DNA from: Siderastrea radians
Lineage: Eukaryota; Cnidaria; Anthozoa; Scleractinia; Rhizangiidae
DNA length: 64,000 nt
Direction: 5' to 3'
NCBI GenBank assembly: GCA_964017195.1
Contig: OZ024892.1
Span: 19,267,889 to 19,331,888 of the forward strand
The notes under the pieces are model-generated. The model had not been told where the DNA came from, searched no databases, and saw only the letters and a list, made by a program, of their open reading frames with translations. Made by a program: the position numbers and the translations under genes. Below, one piece after another: positions 43,501 to 54,425 of the stretch (within the stretch, counting starts at the first letter, position 1; every line of letters starts with the position of its first letter).

Positions 43501-45240
43501 GGAAAGATAATTCCAAGATAATAATTCCAAGCGAGCCGCAGCGACCCACTATCACTCTTAAAGGTGTTCGAAGACCTTGATATGAGGGTAACTTAGATGT
43601 CCAAGTCACCTCAAGATGCCTTTAAAGAATATTAAAACGCACGAGGAAAGGGTGCAGGCACGGACTGTGTTTCTACTCGGAGCCTTTTGGGTCTGTGAAA
43701 TCAAGTTTTCGGAGAATCGAGAACCTGCAAATTCCTTTCTGATCCGCTTTTATAATTACTGAACAAAGCTTTATCACATGCAGGTGGCTGGCTTGAATGT
43801 TGTGTGATGCTGTAAAGCAAAAGATGGAAAAGCTCCCCTTTATTTGAAAATCCTTTAATGCCAAGAATCGCTTACTTATACTATTACTTTTACCCGGGCA
43901 CTTACAATCAGTCGATTTAGTATTCTCTTGAACGTCTTCAAACACCTTTAGCCCAAACCCCGCCCCACCCTAAACAAAAAGAAAGAAAACATTCTCAGAC
44001 TGAAAAGGAGATTTTCATGTCCAACTTTGTATTTTAATCCAGCCATAGTTCATTAACTGTGCTACCTCTTGGAAAACCAACAGAGAATATATTTTTAAAT
44101 CCCTTCGCCCTGCCCACCAGGAAAAAGCTCTAGGGTTAATGTCACGCAACCAACGTCCGTTTTTTTTTAGTTTCTCGCATTTTTAAGTGCTCATCTGAAA
44201 CCAATCTGCTGAGAATCTTCGCTCTGTCCTTAAATTAATAAACGTAGGATGGCAAAAATAGTTTATTTGAAAAAACAATTTAACCTTATTCCCCAAAGTC
44301 ACCCGATGCACCCAAAATTTCGTTACCGCGGTACATGCATGCAGCTGTCGATTTCACTAAAACTCGTTCTGACTAAATTAATTAGCGGTATCATCCAAAG
44401 CACGTAACAGATGTTTTTGTATTAACGACTTCTTGTTTCGCTGTTCAGTTCAGAGCTAGTTTCAAAGGAAAGGCATCTTTTGTACAACACCTTAAGCCTG
44501 TTTTCTAACGAAAATAGGAAAAGAGAATCCTCACATCAAAAACGGCGGATGTTCGGTGAAACGGCATGACAAGTTGCGATATCCCGTCAAGTTTCCTTGC
44601 AGTTTGCTTGAATTTTATCATGAACAAGGACCACAGCTCTCATCTGTGATACAGCAACATGAAGGTTAGAGGATTTTGTGTTAAAATCGGTTGTTTGCTG
44701 ATCAAAACCTGCGGTAAGCGTGAAGTTGTTTGTGTATGTGTACACTGAGTTAATTAGGCTGAGTTTTCTGATCGCTTGAATCGACGCATTTTGTCCAACT
44801 TTAAAATTCTATAACATCGCGTCAATAAATTTCCCCAAAAAATCCTTTTAGGAGGCAAGAGAACATCCCTTCTCCTCTTGAAATCCAGATTCTTGACGAA
44901 TAATATTCGGTACCACATACTTTTTTTAGGGGTTAAAGTTGATATACTTTTTATCTAGTCAAAAGTATGTCGGATAAATTTAATTAGAGCTCGTAAATAA
45001 ATGAGCAGAAATTGCTGAAATTGCTTTTGACATATATTTAAACATCGCTCTACAAGTTTGGTTAATTTTTATTGCTCTGAATTGCTTCATTTTGTCACGC
45101 GAAGCGTCGAGATTTGCCAAACGAACTATGCAGTGATTTGTTTCACATTAAGGTCTACCTAACATAAGAATATGAGCGGAATTGATTTTTGACCTGTTGC
45201 CACCAAATGTTTGACCGTTGGTAACCTTCGCTCTTAAGTG
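40580..45240. mobile_element. 4.7-kb structure with 1.25-1.35-kb inverted arms
   Basis: The left arm (about 40580-41951) and right arm (about 43960-45240) are inverted copies with high similarity throughout (for example GTTAGGTAGACCTTAATGTG near 40666 and its complement near 45150). The spacer is about 2 kb. It holds a further direct copy of the inner 550 bp of the left arm (41960-42540), a C-run (43425-43440) and unrelated sequence. No transposase is visible. The outer ends read (A)CTTTAAGAGC and (A)CTTAAGAGC. It sits between two remnants of a gypsy-like element. It could be a very large foldback transposon or an inverted duplication. Confidence 0.7.
41393..42540. repeat. Two direct copies of a 550-bp segment (period about 566)
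   Basis: ATTTTCGTTAGAAAACAGGC (41394) and ATTTTCGTTGGAAAGCAGGC (41960) start two direct copies with moderate divergence. Both include TGCATGCATGTACCGCGGTA. A third copy lies inverted at about 43955-44520. The copy inside the right arm matches the first direct copy better than the second. Confidence 0.75.
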
Positions 45241-45279
45241 CTACAGGCACTGCTTGTACGACGTCCATCCGATACTTCA

Positions 45280-46200
45280 ATGATACAAGGATGTTCTTCA
45301 AATGTAACAGGGCGTTTTTAAGAATCATATCTTGCGAGGCAACACAGCATACACTTTACCCAGAGCTCAATGCGTGGAAATGGTTTGGATCCGCTAAGGC
45401 TGGATCACCTGCAGGGCCTCGGGGTCTGTCACCAAGGCAAATGTTTGCAATCCATACATTGAGTACAAGTTAAAACGTTTCTATGCCCATACTAGTGCTA
45501 GCGCTCCATTTTCCGTCTGGCTGTACCTTCTTCCTCCACTGCTGAGGTTTTCGCTAGTGTAACAAACAGATCGACTCCGGCTACCCATTCCTGTCCTGGT
45601 CGAACACCCTTCTAAGACCAACAGGGTTCCCAACAGCTAACTCCAGTGTGGTCAACATTGTCGAATTAAGCTAGAACAGATGCACTGGCTAGCTGCTGCT
45701 TTAGTTCGTGAAAAAAGAAGCATTCCTTGGTCACTACTCCATACATAGGGGACTTGTTTCCCGGCGATCGTTCGAAGAGTCTCTTTAATAGTTGTAACGT
45801 TGGGACGAAACTCGCACTAAGTACTACTCCTAGGAAACTTCTGACCTCCGTTGGTTTAGAAGGCCGATTCGTCTCAAGTACAGCACGGACTTTCTCCTCT
45901 ATTAGACAAATACCGTATTTCGACAGCAGTAGCCCCATGAAGACTATCTTCTCCGTTCGAAATTGGTTTTTCTGAGAAATGAGGGTAACGTTCTTCTCCA
46001 TTAACCTCTGTATCACTTTATGGGCATTAATGTTATGCTTCTCATTGTTCTCGCCATGTATTATCGAATCATCTACGATATTCTAATACTAAATACTACT
46101 CAGACGCCGAGTTCACTCCAAAGCTCAGTCTCTTGAACAATCCCTCTCGTGTGCGAAGTTTCAAGGGTTGATCTTCTTGCGAGAAATAAATAGTCTTTTG
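45280..46200 (-). pseudogene. Ty3/gypsy-type pol remnant (reverse transcriptase to RNase H)
   Basis: The minus-strand frame runs from about 46081 to 45666. It includes an IVDD catalytic-type motif followed by SIIHGENNEKH (about 46080-46045), then KVRAVLETNRPSKPTEVRSF, the typical RT-thumb/connection block (KVxAV...P...xEVRSFLG). Further downstream TDPEAL resembles the RNase H TDHKPL motif, but stops and frameshifts intervene. Upstream frames toward 46500 are also degraded. No start codon, LTR or intact domain is present, so it is an old inactive copy. Confidence 0.7.
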
Positions 46201-46984
46201 TAAAAACGAAACGATAGTACGTCATGAAAATGGAAAGGAGACGCTGCCAACATACTCGCAATTCACGCTCAAACAGGCAAGTGGTGCAACGAATTAATTT
46301 CGGTTAGCTTTCGGTTGCAGTTCCTCTGCTCTATCAACGGAAATTTAGTAGCCAAAAAGTCCCAATACAGGAAGAGCCAAAACAGTTCATATGTTGCGGA
46401 CAGTCCACTGAATTAGAAAATTTTTAGCAAATTTCCGACACTGACGACTGGCACTTTTATGTCCGCTGACGTGATAGGAACGTCTTATATGTGGCTTCAG
46501 TAGAACTGTTTGCCAAGCGAATCCAAGCTTTTATTTTGTACAGGAAATTGACATAGAGCGTTTCATAAACATGTTCCTGAGAATCCCAAGATGATAATAC
46601 CATTTCTGCCATTAGCGAAGGTCTTACGCCTAAAAGTACACTTAGTATCGCAATACATACAGATAATTTTGAAATAATAATAAAATTTATCTCTCGTGTT
46701 CTTTTTCCCCCTTTATCAGAACTTAAAACTTACATTGCCTGGAGCTATATTGGTAGAGGTGGGCGACCGTAGGGTGAAAAACAAACAGCAGTTTCACTCA
46801 CCTAAATCACTACTACGAAGCTTCGGAAAAGAGGATTTTTCATAATTACATTTATTATACTGCTGCGAGAAAGTTATTGTATAATATAATAATCTGATTT
46901 TCTTTCTGACCTTTTTACTGAGAAAAGAAACATTAGTAGGGAAATAAGTTAGATGCAAATTTAGTAATAAGTTAGATGCTTAAT

Positions 46985-47125
46985 AAGTTAGATGCAAATT
47001 CCAATTCCACCTGCTTGTAAAGCGCATTTGATTATATTCACATAGAAAATGCGCTATATAAGTTCCAAATTATTATTATTATTATATTATTATTAATATT
47101 ATTATTATTATTATTATTACTGATT
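46985..47125 (+). repeat. Retroposon 3' tail with ATT microsatellite
   Basis: TGTAAAGCGCATTTGATTAT ... AATGCGCTATATAAGTT followed by about 20 ATT units. A short stem (AGCGCATTT / AAATGCGCT) before a simple-repeat tail is typical of 3' ends of CR1/L2-like LINEs and their SINEs (established knowledge). Only the 3' end is present. Confidence 0.55.
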
Positions 47126-48284
47126 TGAAAGACATTAGGCGACGAGCTTAATAAATTCATGAAAACTCTATATTTAATCTTGAAATTTGTTTTATCTTCG
47201 TTTCACATCCCTGATTCCACAAAAAGTGATTTAAATACAAATGTCTACGCAGCAAAACGAATCTGGTTCACTTTTCAACGCACAGAGTATTTTTCCGGCT
47301 GACTTTTGTATCTATTTGTGATTATTTATAAAAACTTCGTTGTCTTTGACTCAGTGAAAAAGTTGGCCATACCTTAGTGATTTGTGTCCGCTGAGGAAAG
47401 CTGCTTAATAAGTTATATGCAAAAGGACGCTCCAGCAGGTTATGTCTCAACACCACCCAGTTGACAAAGCGTGTGATGTGAGAGACACTTAATATTGAAA
47501 TGAATTTGGGATTCACCTGTCGCACCGCCACTGATGAGATTTGTACTTTATGACAAACAAAATGGCAGGCTGAAAAACGTTTTGATGTTATGAATTGTAA
47601 ACATTGTCCCTTTTTCCCTCTAAAGAACCAGTGGGCATCCGGTTCAGCGTCGTTGGTGATGAAATTAATTTGCATCGAAAACATATGTCATTTCAAATAA
47701 GAACCGTTATTTTTAACGTACCTTTGTATCTTGTGACAGATTTCATTGAATCGGCAAAGGCATTGTGATATTATGCCTCATTTAAGTTATAGAACAAAGT
47801 TTTGTGCTAGAAAGGTAAATTTATGTATTAACACTGGATCGTCGCTAATTAAATTCATCAATGTAAATCACTCTCAAGGTAAAAAATGTAATGAAAGGCG
47901 AGCTTCAAAGGAAACTAAATTTAAATGTCAAAACAAACGCAAACGAAACATTTTATCCGAACACAAAACACACTAGCCCTTTTTCATAGCAGCTGTTATG
48001 TTGATGATCATTTCAGCCGTAGTTTTTTCCCTTTTTTTTTTTATATCTTTTGAAACTGTTAAAACACATAAGCACTAAGTAGACAGAAAAATTGTTCTTT
48101 TTTTAATATGTAAGTTTATTAAGCCTCCCTGAAACACGTTACAGTATCAGTTGGTCGTGCTAAAATATATTCAGTTCAATGATTCACAAAAAGTAGCCTT
48201 TTGCTATCTCCGATTAGGTAGATGTTCATTTGACCAAATCAAAATGACGCGTCTGCGGTAATACTTTAAGATTTCAATCAGAAA

Positions 48285-48500
48285 AGGTCCCGGTGTCATA
48301 TGTGGGTTGAGTTTGTTGTTGGTTCTCGTCCTTGCTCCGAGAGGTTTTTCTCCGGGTGCTCCGGTTTTCCCCTCTCCTCAAAAACCAACACATCCAAATT
48401 CCAATTCGATCTTGGAGGTGTCCCCAATTAGCATTCTTTGCTAGATACCGTTGACACCTAAATAAAGTGATTTATTTATTTTATTTTATTTTTTTTTACC
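48285..48500 (+). repeat. SINE/LINE-like 3' segment with TTTA tail
   Basis: GTGGGTTGAGTTTGTTGTTG and CTCCGGGTGCTCCGGTTTTC lead to CACCTAAATAAAGTGATTTA and a TTTA/T-rich tail. Composition and tail suggest a retroposon end. No second copy occurs in the window for comparison. Confidence 0.35.
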
Positions 48501-48856
48501 ACACTTAGTGATTTGGATTAGACTAACTGATTGAGGTTAGGTTTTCACTTTCCCCGATGGAGGCAAGACTTGGCGGGACTGATTTTATTTACTTCTAACC
48601 CATCCATTTCAACAAGTGAATTACTTTTCAGTAGTTTTGGAATAAATGCAACTTTCCTTCACGAACACAAAAAGTTCCAGCGAGAGCCACAGAAAAATGA
48701 AACATACAATGAAGAGAGCAACCACAATGCTGCTGATACAGCTACATGTATGCAACCAGTCAGTCCTCGTGAAGAACAATTCTAAGCGGAGGAAACGTGG
48801 CGATATACGTCAAAGAAGCCTGCGCCGGATACGTCTCCTACTTCTTGATACTTCCG

Positions 48857-49111
48857 CATTCTCGTCCCCAGAGCCCACGATCCTTTTGGTCTGCGCCAGG
48901 GATCGAGACCTCTGGCAGGGACCGAAGCAGGAAGTCCGCGAATCACGGACTTCCGGCTTTTGTGCGCAGTCTCAGAAATTTGAAACAATAACGGTTACTA
49001 TCGGTTACAAAAATGGGTAGCTATTGCGCTTGCGCGTTACCTGGCCCCTGCCAGAGGTCTCGATCCCTGGCGCAGACCAAAAGGATCGTGGGCTCTGGGG
49101 ACGAGAATGGG
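48857..49111. mobile_element. 255-bp foldback element, 62-bp arms, 8-9-bp TSD
   Basis: CATTCTCGTCCCCAGAGCCC through CCTCTGGCAGGG (48857-48924) is inverted perfectly at about 49049-49109. TACTTCCG flanks both sides (48849-48856 and 49112-49119); extended to 9 bp there is one mismatch. Arms are essentially identical, suggesting recent insertion. The central 120 bp includes a smaller hairpin (GAAGTCCG / CGGACTTC). Confidence 0.85.
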
Positions 49112-50177
49112 TACTTCCGACGCTTCCGACGCAGAAAGGAAGTGGGAGACATGCGCACACAGGCTGCATCAGCGTCTCAGTTTATCGTGTGTCAATAAGC
49201 GCTTTTCAATAAATGGTTCCTTGATTATATATCCTCTCTTTGCCGAAATTTAAAATGACCTTAGTTCCCATAAGGAAAGGACAAATTATTCAAATTTCAA
49301 CTTTTCCGCTGTTGTGCTTAACGTTTGTCATTTTTCAACGCATACCTAATGCAAACGTTTCGCTCGACGCCATGGTTGCTTCCTGTCATCAGCCCGATTG
49401 CATAAAACTTGCGTGTCTTAGCAGCCGAGCTGCAGACACCCACCTAATTTACGGGTGGCTTATTTATTCGCGAATGTTTGTCGTTTTTAATTCACGCAGT
49501 TTGAGTTAAATAGTAGTTACAGCATTTCCTTTTACACGCCAAATAACAGCATAACTGAGAGGGATGTGTCAGACTGATAAGCTAAGTTACAGAAAACGAA
49601 AGAGTGCAAAATTATTATGAAACGAGAAACTGCATTTTACAGTAAAAAACTAACATACTGACTAACTGAGGGCACGAAGGGTTTTCAATTGACGGGTGCT
49701 GCTTTACATGGTATACGAGCAGTCCCAAATGAGCAAAATTTGTCCTTTGGGTTGTTGAAGTTCGCAGTCCCCCAGGTGTTGCTCGAATGTTTTCATCCAT
49801 CCCGTTGTAATTAACAGTGATTAAACCCAATTTTATTGTTATTTTTTTGTCAACACAAAATGTTCCCAGTGTATTGTCATAATATTCCCCATAACATAGG
49901 GCCATAATGCTCCCTAATGCCCTGGACAGGTGCATTTTTCAGCAAAATATTTTTCCAGATATTATCAGCTCGCAAAATTTGGATTAATTATTCAAAGGCA
50001 CATCTCACGACATTTTGCCTCGTATTCTCAGAACTCAAACTGGTTTATTAAGATTTTTTGACATGGGATACCCAGATGGAAACTGACTTGTTTACCTATC
50101 CAACAAAATGGCATCTGTCACAATTTAAAGTTCTTCGATGCACTGAGGGCACTAAACTGAACGACTGTCACGACGCT

Positions 50178-51173
50178 TTAAACTTCTGTAACATTTTTAC
50201 TGCCTTTCGCTTGTACTGAACGCCTGCTTTGTCGTTGAGTCAATTGTTTCATTTCAAAACTGTTTCCATTCCTCAAAGAGGAAATTCGCCATTGCTTCCT
50301 TTCTTTCAAAAGAATATAAAAGGCCTTTTTAAATTCAGGCAATCTAAGGCCATAAACCACAGGATTCACCGCCGAGTTGCTGTAATGAAGAAGCTTGGAA
50401 AAGTAGACAACTTGGTTGGGTATGAAGTATTTTTCGCAGACGAATAAAATAATATTTATGACCATAAATGGTGTCCAAGCAGCAATGAAGAGAACGATGA
50501 CAAAGAAGATAGTCAAGATTAGTTTCACCTCTTTGTAGCTGTTCCAAGAATTACAATCGTGCTTTTTAAACTTCACGAGGATCCACATCGTGATATAGGT
50601 CATACAAATCAATGTCAAGGGAACGAGGTAGCAAGCAAGCAACAAGAGGAAACGAGGGAAATGGGTGAGATTTTTCTCGGGAACAAATAACGCTGTTGTA
50701 ACGAGCGATACACACCAAGCTATAGTTGCTGCAATCAAGTAGGAACGCCTTGAGGACACGCGATGTCTGACAGGCCACGCAATAGCGTACAACCTCTCTA
50801 GACTTATCAGCAACAAATGGAGAATGGAAGCTATACCAGAGAAGACATCCATGGCGATAAACGCCCTGTACAGAAGTGAATTGTTCATCCAAGAAACGCT
50901 CTCAAGCCAAATGGAGACGAGAGTTGCGATCCAGAATGGAATTGACAAAATACCCACCAGGACATCAGCAGCTGCTAGTCCAACAACAAAATAGTTGGTT
51001 CTTGTCCTAAGCTTCTTGAAAAACGTAAATGCTGCTATGACGAGCAAGTTGCCAAAGATGGCTAAAATGGCGACAAAGCCGTTGAAAACGCACCACATCA
51101 CTAGTTCCGCCAGGCGCATTTTGCTGGGAGCTGATTGCTGATTGTCAGAGATGGACGCGGATGAGTTGTTCAT
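50178..51173 (-). CDS. Class A (rhodopsin-like) GPCR, orphan, 331 aa
   Basis: Single coding exon starting MNNSSASISD at 51173; the frame upstream opens with GTG, not ATG. An acceptor (TTTTTGTTTACTTAG) about 40 bp upstream implies a 5' non-coding exon (candidate near 52.7 kb). Landmarks: N42 (1.50), LAAAD with D70 (2.50), D109 (3.32), E-R-L at 126-128, W153, P185 (5.50, retained unlike its two paralogues), W233-T-P235, NPVVY at 270-274. Residue 3.25 is tyrosine, so the common disulfide is absent, and ECL2 is short (VPEKNLTHF). The KLLHYSNSAVNPVVYGLRLP block is nearly shared with the 33-kb receptor. Ligand unknown. Confidence 0.93.
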   Translation of the reverse strand: MNNSSASISDNQQSAPSKMRLAELVMWCVFNGFVAILAIFGNLLVIAAFTFFKKLRTRTNYFVVGLAAADVLVGILSIPFWIATLVSIWLESVSWMNNSLLYRAFIAMDVFSGIASILHLLLISLERLYAIAWPVRHRVSSRRSYLIAATIAWCVSLVTTALFVPEKNLTHFPRFLLLLACYLVPLTLICMTYITMWILVKFKKHDCNSWNSYKEVKLILTIFFVIVLFIAAWTPFMVINIILFVCEKYFIPNQVVYFSKLLHYSNSAVNPVVYGLRLPEFKKAFYILLKERKQWRISSLRNGNSFEMKQLTQRQSRRSVQAKGSKNVTEV

Positions 51174-52700
51174 CGCCGTATACACCTGCCCCGGATTCCG
51201 ACTTCTTATTCTAAGTAAACAAAAAGTACTTTAAGGACTTATGTATTGACCAATTTGCCTGGATCATATAGGGCTCTCGAGAAAAAGAAATTGCGAATGG
51301 AATACACAAAACAGCATAAAAAGTTTGCCTAGTTAAGAGAATGAAAGCGACAAAAGGCAATCAACGCCCTTTCCTCGATTAAAAAAAATTTGCACTTTTA
51401 TTTTAATAATAGATTGCTCAGTATTTTCCATGCAAATTTAAGAGGTCCTTGTAACTGGGTTATATAATAAAAACAATGAGGGTGTTTGATACTTTAGATG
51501 TTTTGACTGGACAGCATCTTTTATTCTATTCGAGATAACACAGAACATTGCTAACGGCAAGTAAGGCTACCATCGAGAATAAATTTGACAAATTGTCTGT
51601 TAATAGTTGCGTGATTCTTGGCGTGCTTTTTTGCTGTTAAGGTCATTGTTTGGCGGTTTGTACCAGTTAAAATATAAACATTTATGAGATAGTCGATCTA
51701 AATACACGAAAGAGGGGATTTTGTTAAATGTCAAAGAAGAAGAATTAATATTATCCACACAGTTTTACTGACGAAAAATAATAACAATGTCCATGCCATG
51801 CATTTTGAGGATAATTTTTTAAAGCCAAACAAAGGTTTTTCCTACAATAAACCAAACAACAGAATCGTCGTTTGTGGAGCAATTGTTTACAATTTCTCTT
51901 TTATCAGCTAAGGACACTGAGGGTAAATAAGCAATTTTTTATGCAAAGGTTATGATAATCGATCGTTTCTCCTATCTAATGGCGTTGCAAATCAGTTGTT
52001 TACTGTCATAACTGCCGTAAACATACCGCACTGGCTAGCTGATGTTGCCATTAAAACATTTTCTTTTTAGAGCTTCAGGGTACATCTATATTAATCAGTA
52101 GTGCATCCGTGCCAAATTGTTTTCGCAGAATTAACATACATTCCACCCAGACTTCTAATTTTCACCGTTAATAATAATGATTTATTTACATAATCATTTT
52201 TAAGTGTAACTTCAAAAGATATGTTTTCTTTGAAATACCTATCGCTCAGTTCGTTGTCAGAACAAGTTTCTGAAACGCGATGATAATCGTCGCTTTTTTA
52301 AAATTGCTGTTGTCCTAATCTCTAAAACAAAATGATCTATTAAAGAAAGCCTTATTATAGTTGCATTGTTTAGATCGATAATCTCGTTTATTAAATATAG
52401 TAGGGAAATTCCCAGTAACAAGTCTACATTTTTCATCGTTATTTAGTAGTTACATTTTTCTAATTCTTTCGAAATTAAGCACACTGTTTGATAGATTTCC
52501 TTTAGTAATTTTCGAAAAAACAAAGTGACGTTTGTACCTCGAGAATTTAACATTAATATAACTGAAATATGTAAATAAAATCCAATACACAGTAAGGTCT
52601 TTCTCAGATCAACTAATTTACCAACTCTAGCAAAACTTAGTTTTTAATCCTTGCAGTTAAGTATATGGTATGATCTCACAAAGAGGTAAAGGCCACCTTA
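51174..52700. other. Probable 5' intron of the third GPCR
   Basis: AT-rich, no ORF or repeat recognised. Bounded by a predicted acceptor near 51217 and a candidate donor at 52701. Confidence 0.35.
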
Positions 52701-52701
52701 C

Positions 52702-52760
52702 CTTCATCGTTGATACTTCTCGTCGTCTGGGGCAGGCTCTGTTTCTCTTAAATTTCTATC
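52702..52760 (-). other. Candidate 5' non-coding exon of the third GPCR
   Basis: On the minus strand TATCAACGATGAAG is followed by a consensus donor GTAAGG (52701). Splicing to the acceptor upstream of the 51173 start would add an out-of-frame upstream ATG that overlaps the GPCR start. Transcript data are required; this is motif inference only. Confidence 0.3.
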
Positions 52761-54425
52761 AGTGATCGCAATCCGTAGTAATCACCCGCTTTCCATTTCT
52801 CGTGGCTGGTTTTTTTTTTTCTCACTCTTCTAACAAAGGTTAGATTTGGAAATGTCCTTTTCATTTCGGTTCCTATTTGTTGCGATAATATTTGTCGAGC
52901 AAACTCTAAACAGGATGAGTCAGTTTCACAAAACCGACAGTCTTGAACTGTGCAATTATGGATAGCTTTTGTTTATTTTGTGACAGATTCTTCCGATTTC
53001 TCATTTGTTTCCGCTGGTGGTCAAATGCTTCTCCCCCGATAAATGAGAAAACAGAAATTTTTAATTAGTTCGTTCTGGGTTTCTTGTAAGGCTTGATTAC
53101 AGTATTGCTTTGTTAGCAGACCTCAGGAGTGTATAATAGGAAGATGCAAGCAGACAGGAAAACAATAACATTTCTCTTACACAAGGTCCTTTCGAGCTCT
53201 GGACTAATATTGAAGTAAAACATCCTGCAAACATATGGTACAGTTCGTTGCTTTCCAGAAAGCAAATAAATCAACCTTCACATTTGTCAAAGAGGCTGGG
53301 TTAGTTCAACTCCAAACGTTAATTCACCATTATTTATTTTCGTGCAGTTACAACTGACGTCACACCGCAATATTTTATGGCATTCATTTTTTCCACAGTT
53401 ATTTCGGATGTAAACATCTCAAGTGATTGTACTCCTATACACAAACATCAGGATAAAGTATCCAGCTTTAATGGAACAAAGCCGATGCCCCGTCACGAAA
53501 GTGCCACCAAAATGCACCGACATCACTCTATTTTGAGGCCACTCCGAAATCTGGATAACAGATTGTCTAGATAACATGAAATTGAATTCAGCATTATAGG
53601 GTATTATCGGCTATAGAAAATGCAAATAGAATAGGATTCAAATGGGAAAATGTTTGACGTATGTTTCCCTAAAAACAATGAACACAAGATGGGTATCTGG
53701 CATTTGAGTGTAAATGTTGGGTGGATCGACAAAACGAATATTTCAACACCGTTCATACATTTGGATAAATGAAAGCCTCGACACTCGACTCAACAAAACC
53801 CTTAAGTTTCTTAGTTGATGCTTGTTATCAGTCATCAATCATCTATTTCAGGATATCGCTGTTATTAGTGAGATGTCTTTTATATACTAATTCTAGTTTA
53901 TCAGGTTTGTAAATAATTGTGAAGATATTTTGGGATCTCACACGAGGTAAGCCTCTCTAATGTAAAAGAGTAATGCTAGTTCATAGATACTGCAACAAGC
54001 CTCACTTTAAAACTGCTTTAAGCTCAATAAATTCGAAATTTCTGACAGTAATATTGCAGAAAAAATTGCAAGTTATTCAAAAACCGCCATTATTATTTTT
54101 CCTTTTGAAAAAAGCACGATGAAAAATGAACCTTAAACTTTTGATAATCCCCAGTTTTGTGAGGTTTTAATATAAGTGTAAAAACGAATCAGCGTATTTG
54201 GTTTCAAACTATGCTCTTTCTAACTACGTTAACAGTTTTTTTTTTAATTCGTTTTCATATAGCTTATGGATGTGAATTTGCAGGCACGCGGAGTACTGGG
54301 CACCAATTTCACGGATTGCTCAGTGCACTTTTTAGGCGCGGCGCCATAGCTAGCGACAAAAGCTGAAAAATGGGGTGAAAAGGTGTTTTAGCTTTCTGTG
54401 GTCCATTTCTGCTAAAGAATTGTTA
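52761..54425. other. Intergenic, no gene identified
   Basis: Only an isolated 65-codon frame at 53377-53574 without supporting signals. The last 150 bp (GGCGCGGCGCC near 54337) are more GC-rich and may be the promoter of the microprotein gene starting at 54426. Confidence 0.35.

Larger units (their letters stand above)
46201..50170. other. Gene-poor interval before the third GPCR
   Basis: Contains the repeats listed separately (46985-47125, 48285-48480, 48857-49111). I saw no exon with supporting splice sites. The longest frames (about 120 codons at 47322-47684 and 48646-49020) lack recognisable domains; the latter runs into the foldback element. Confidence 0.4.
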
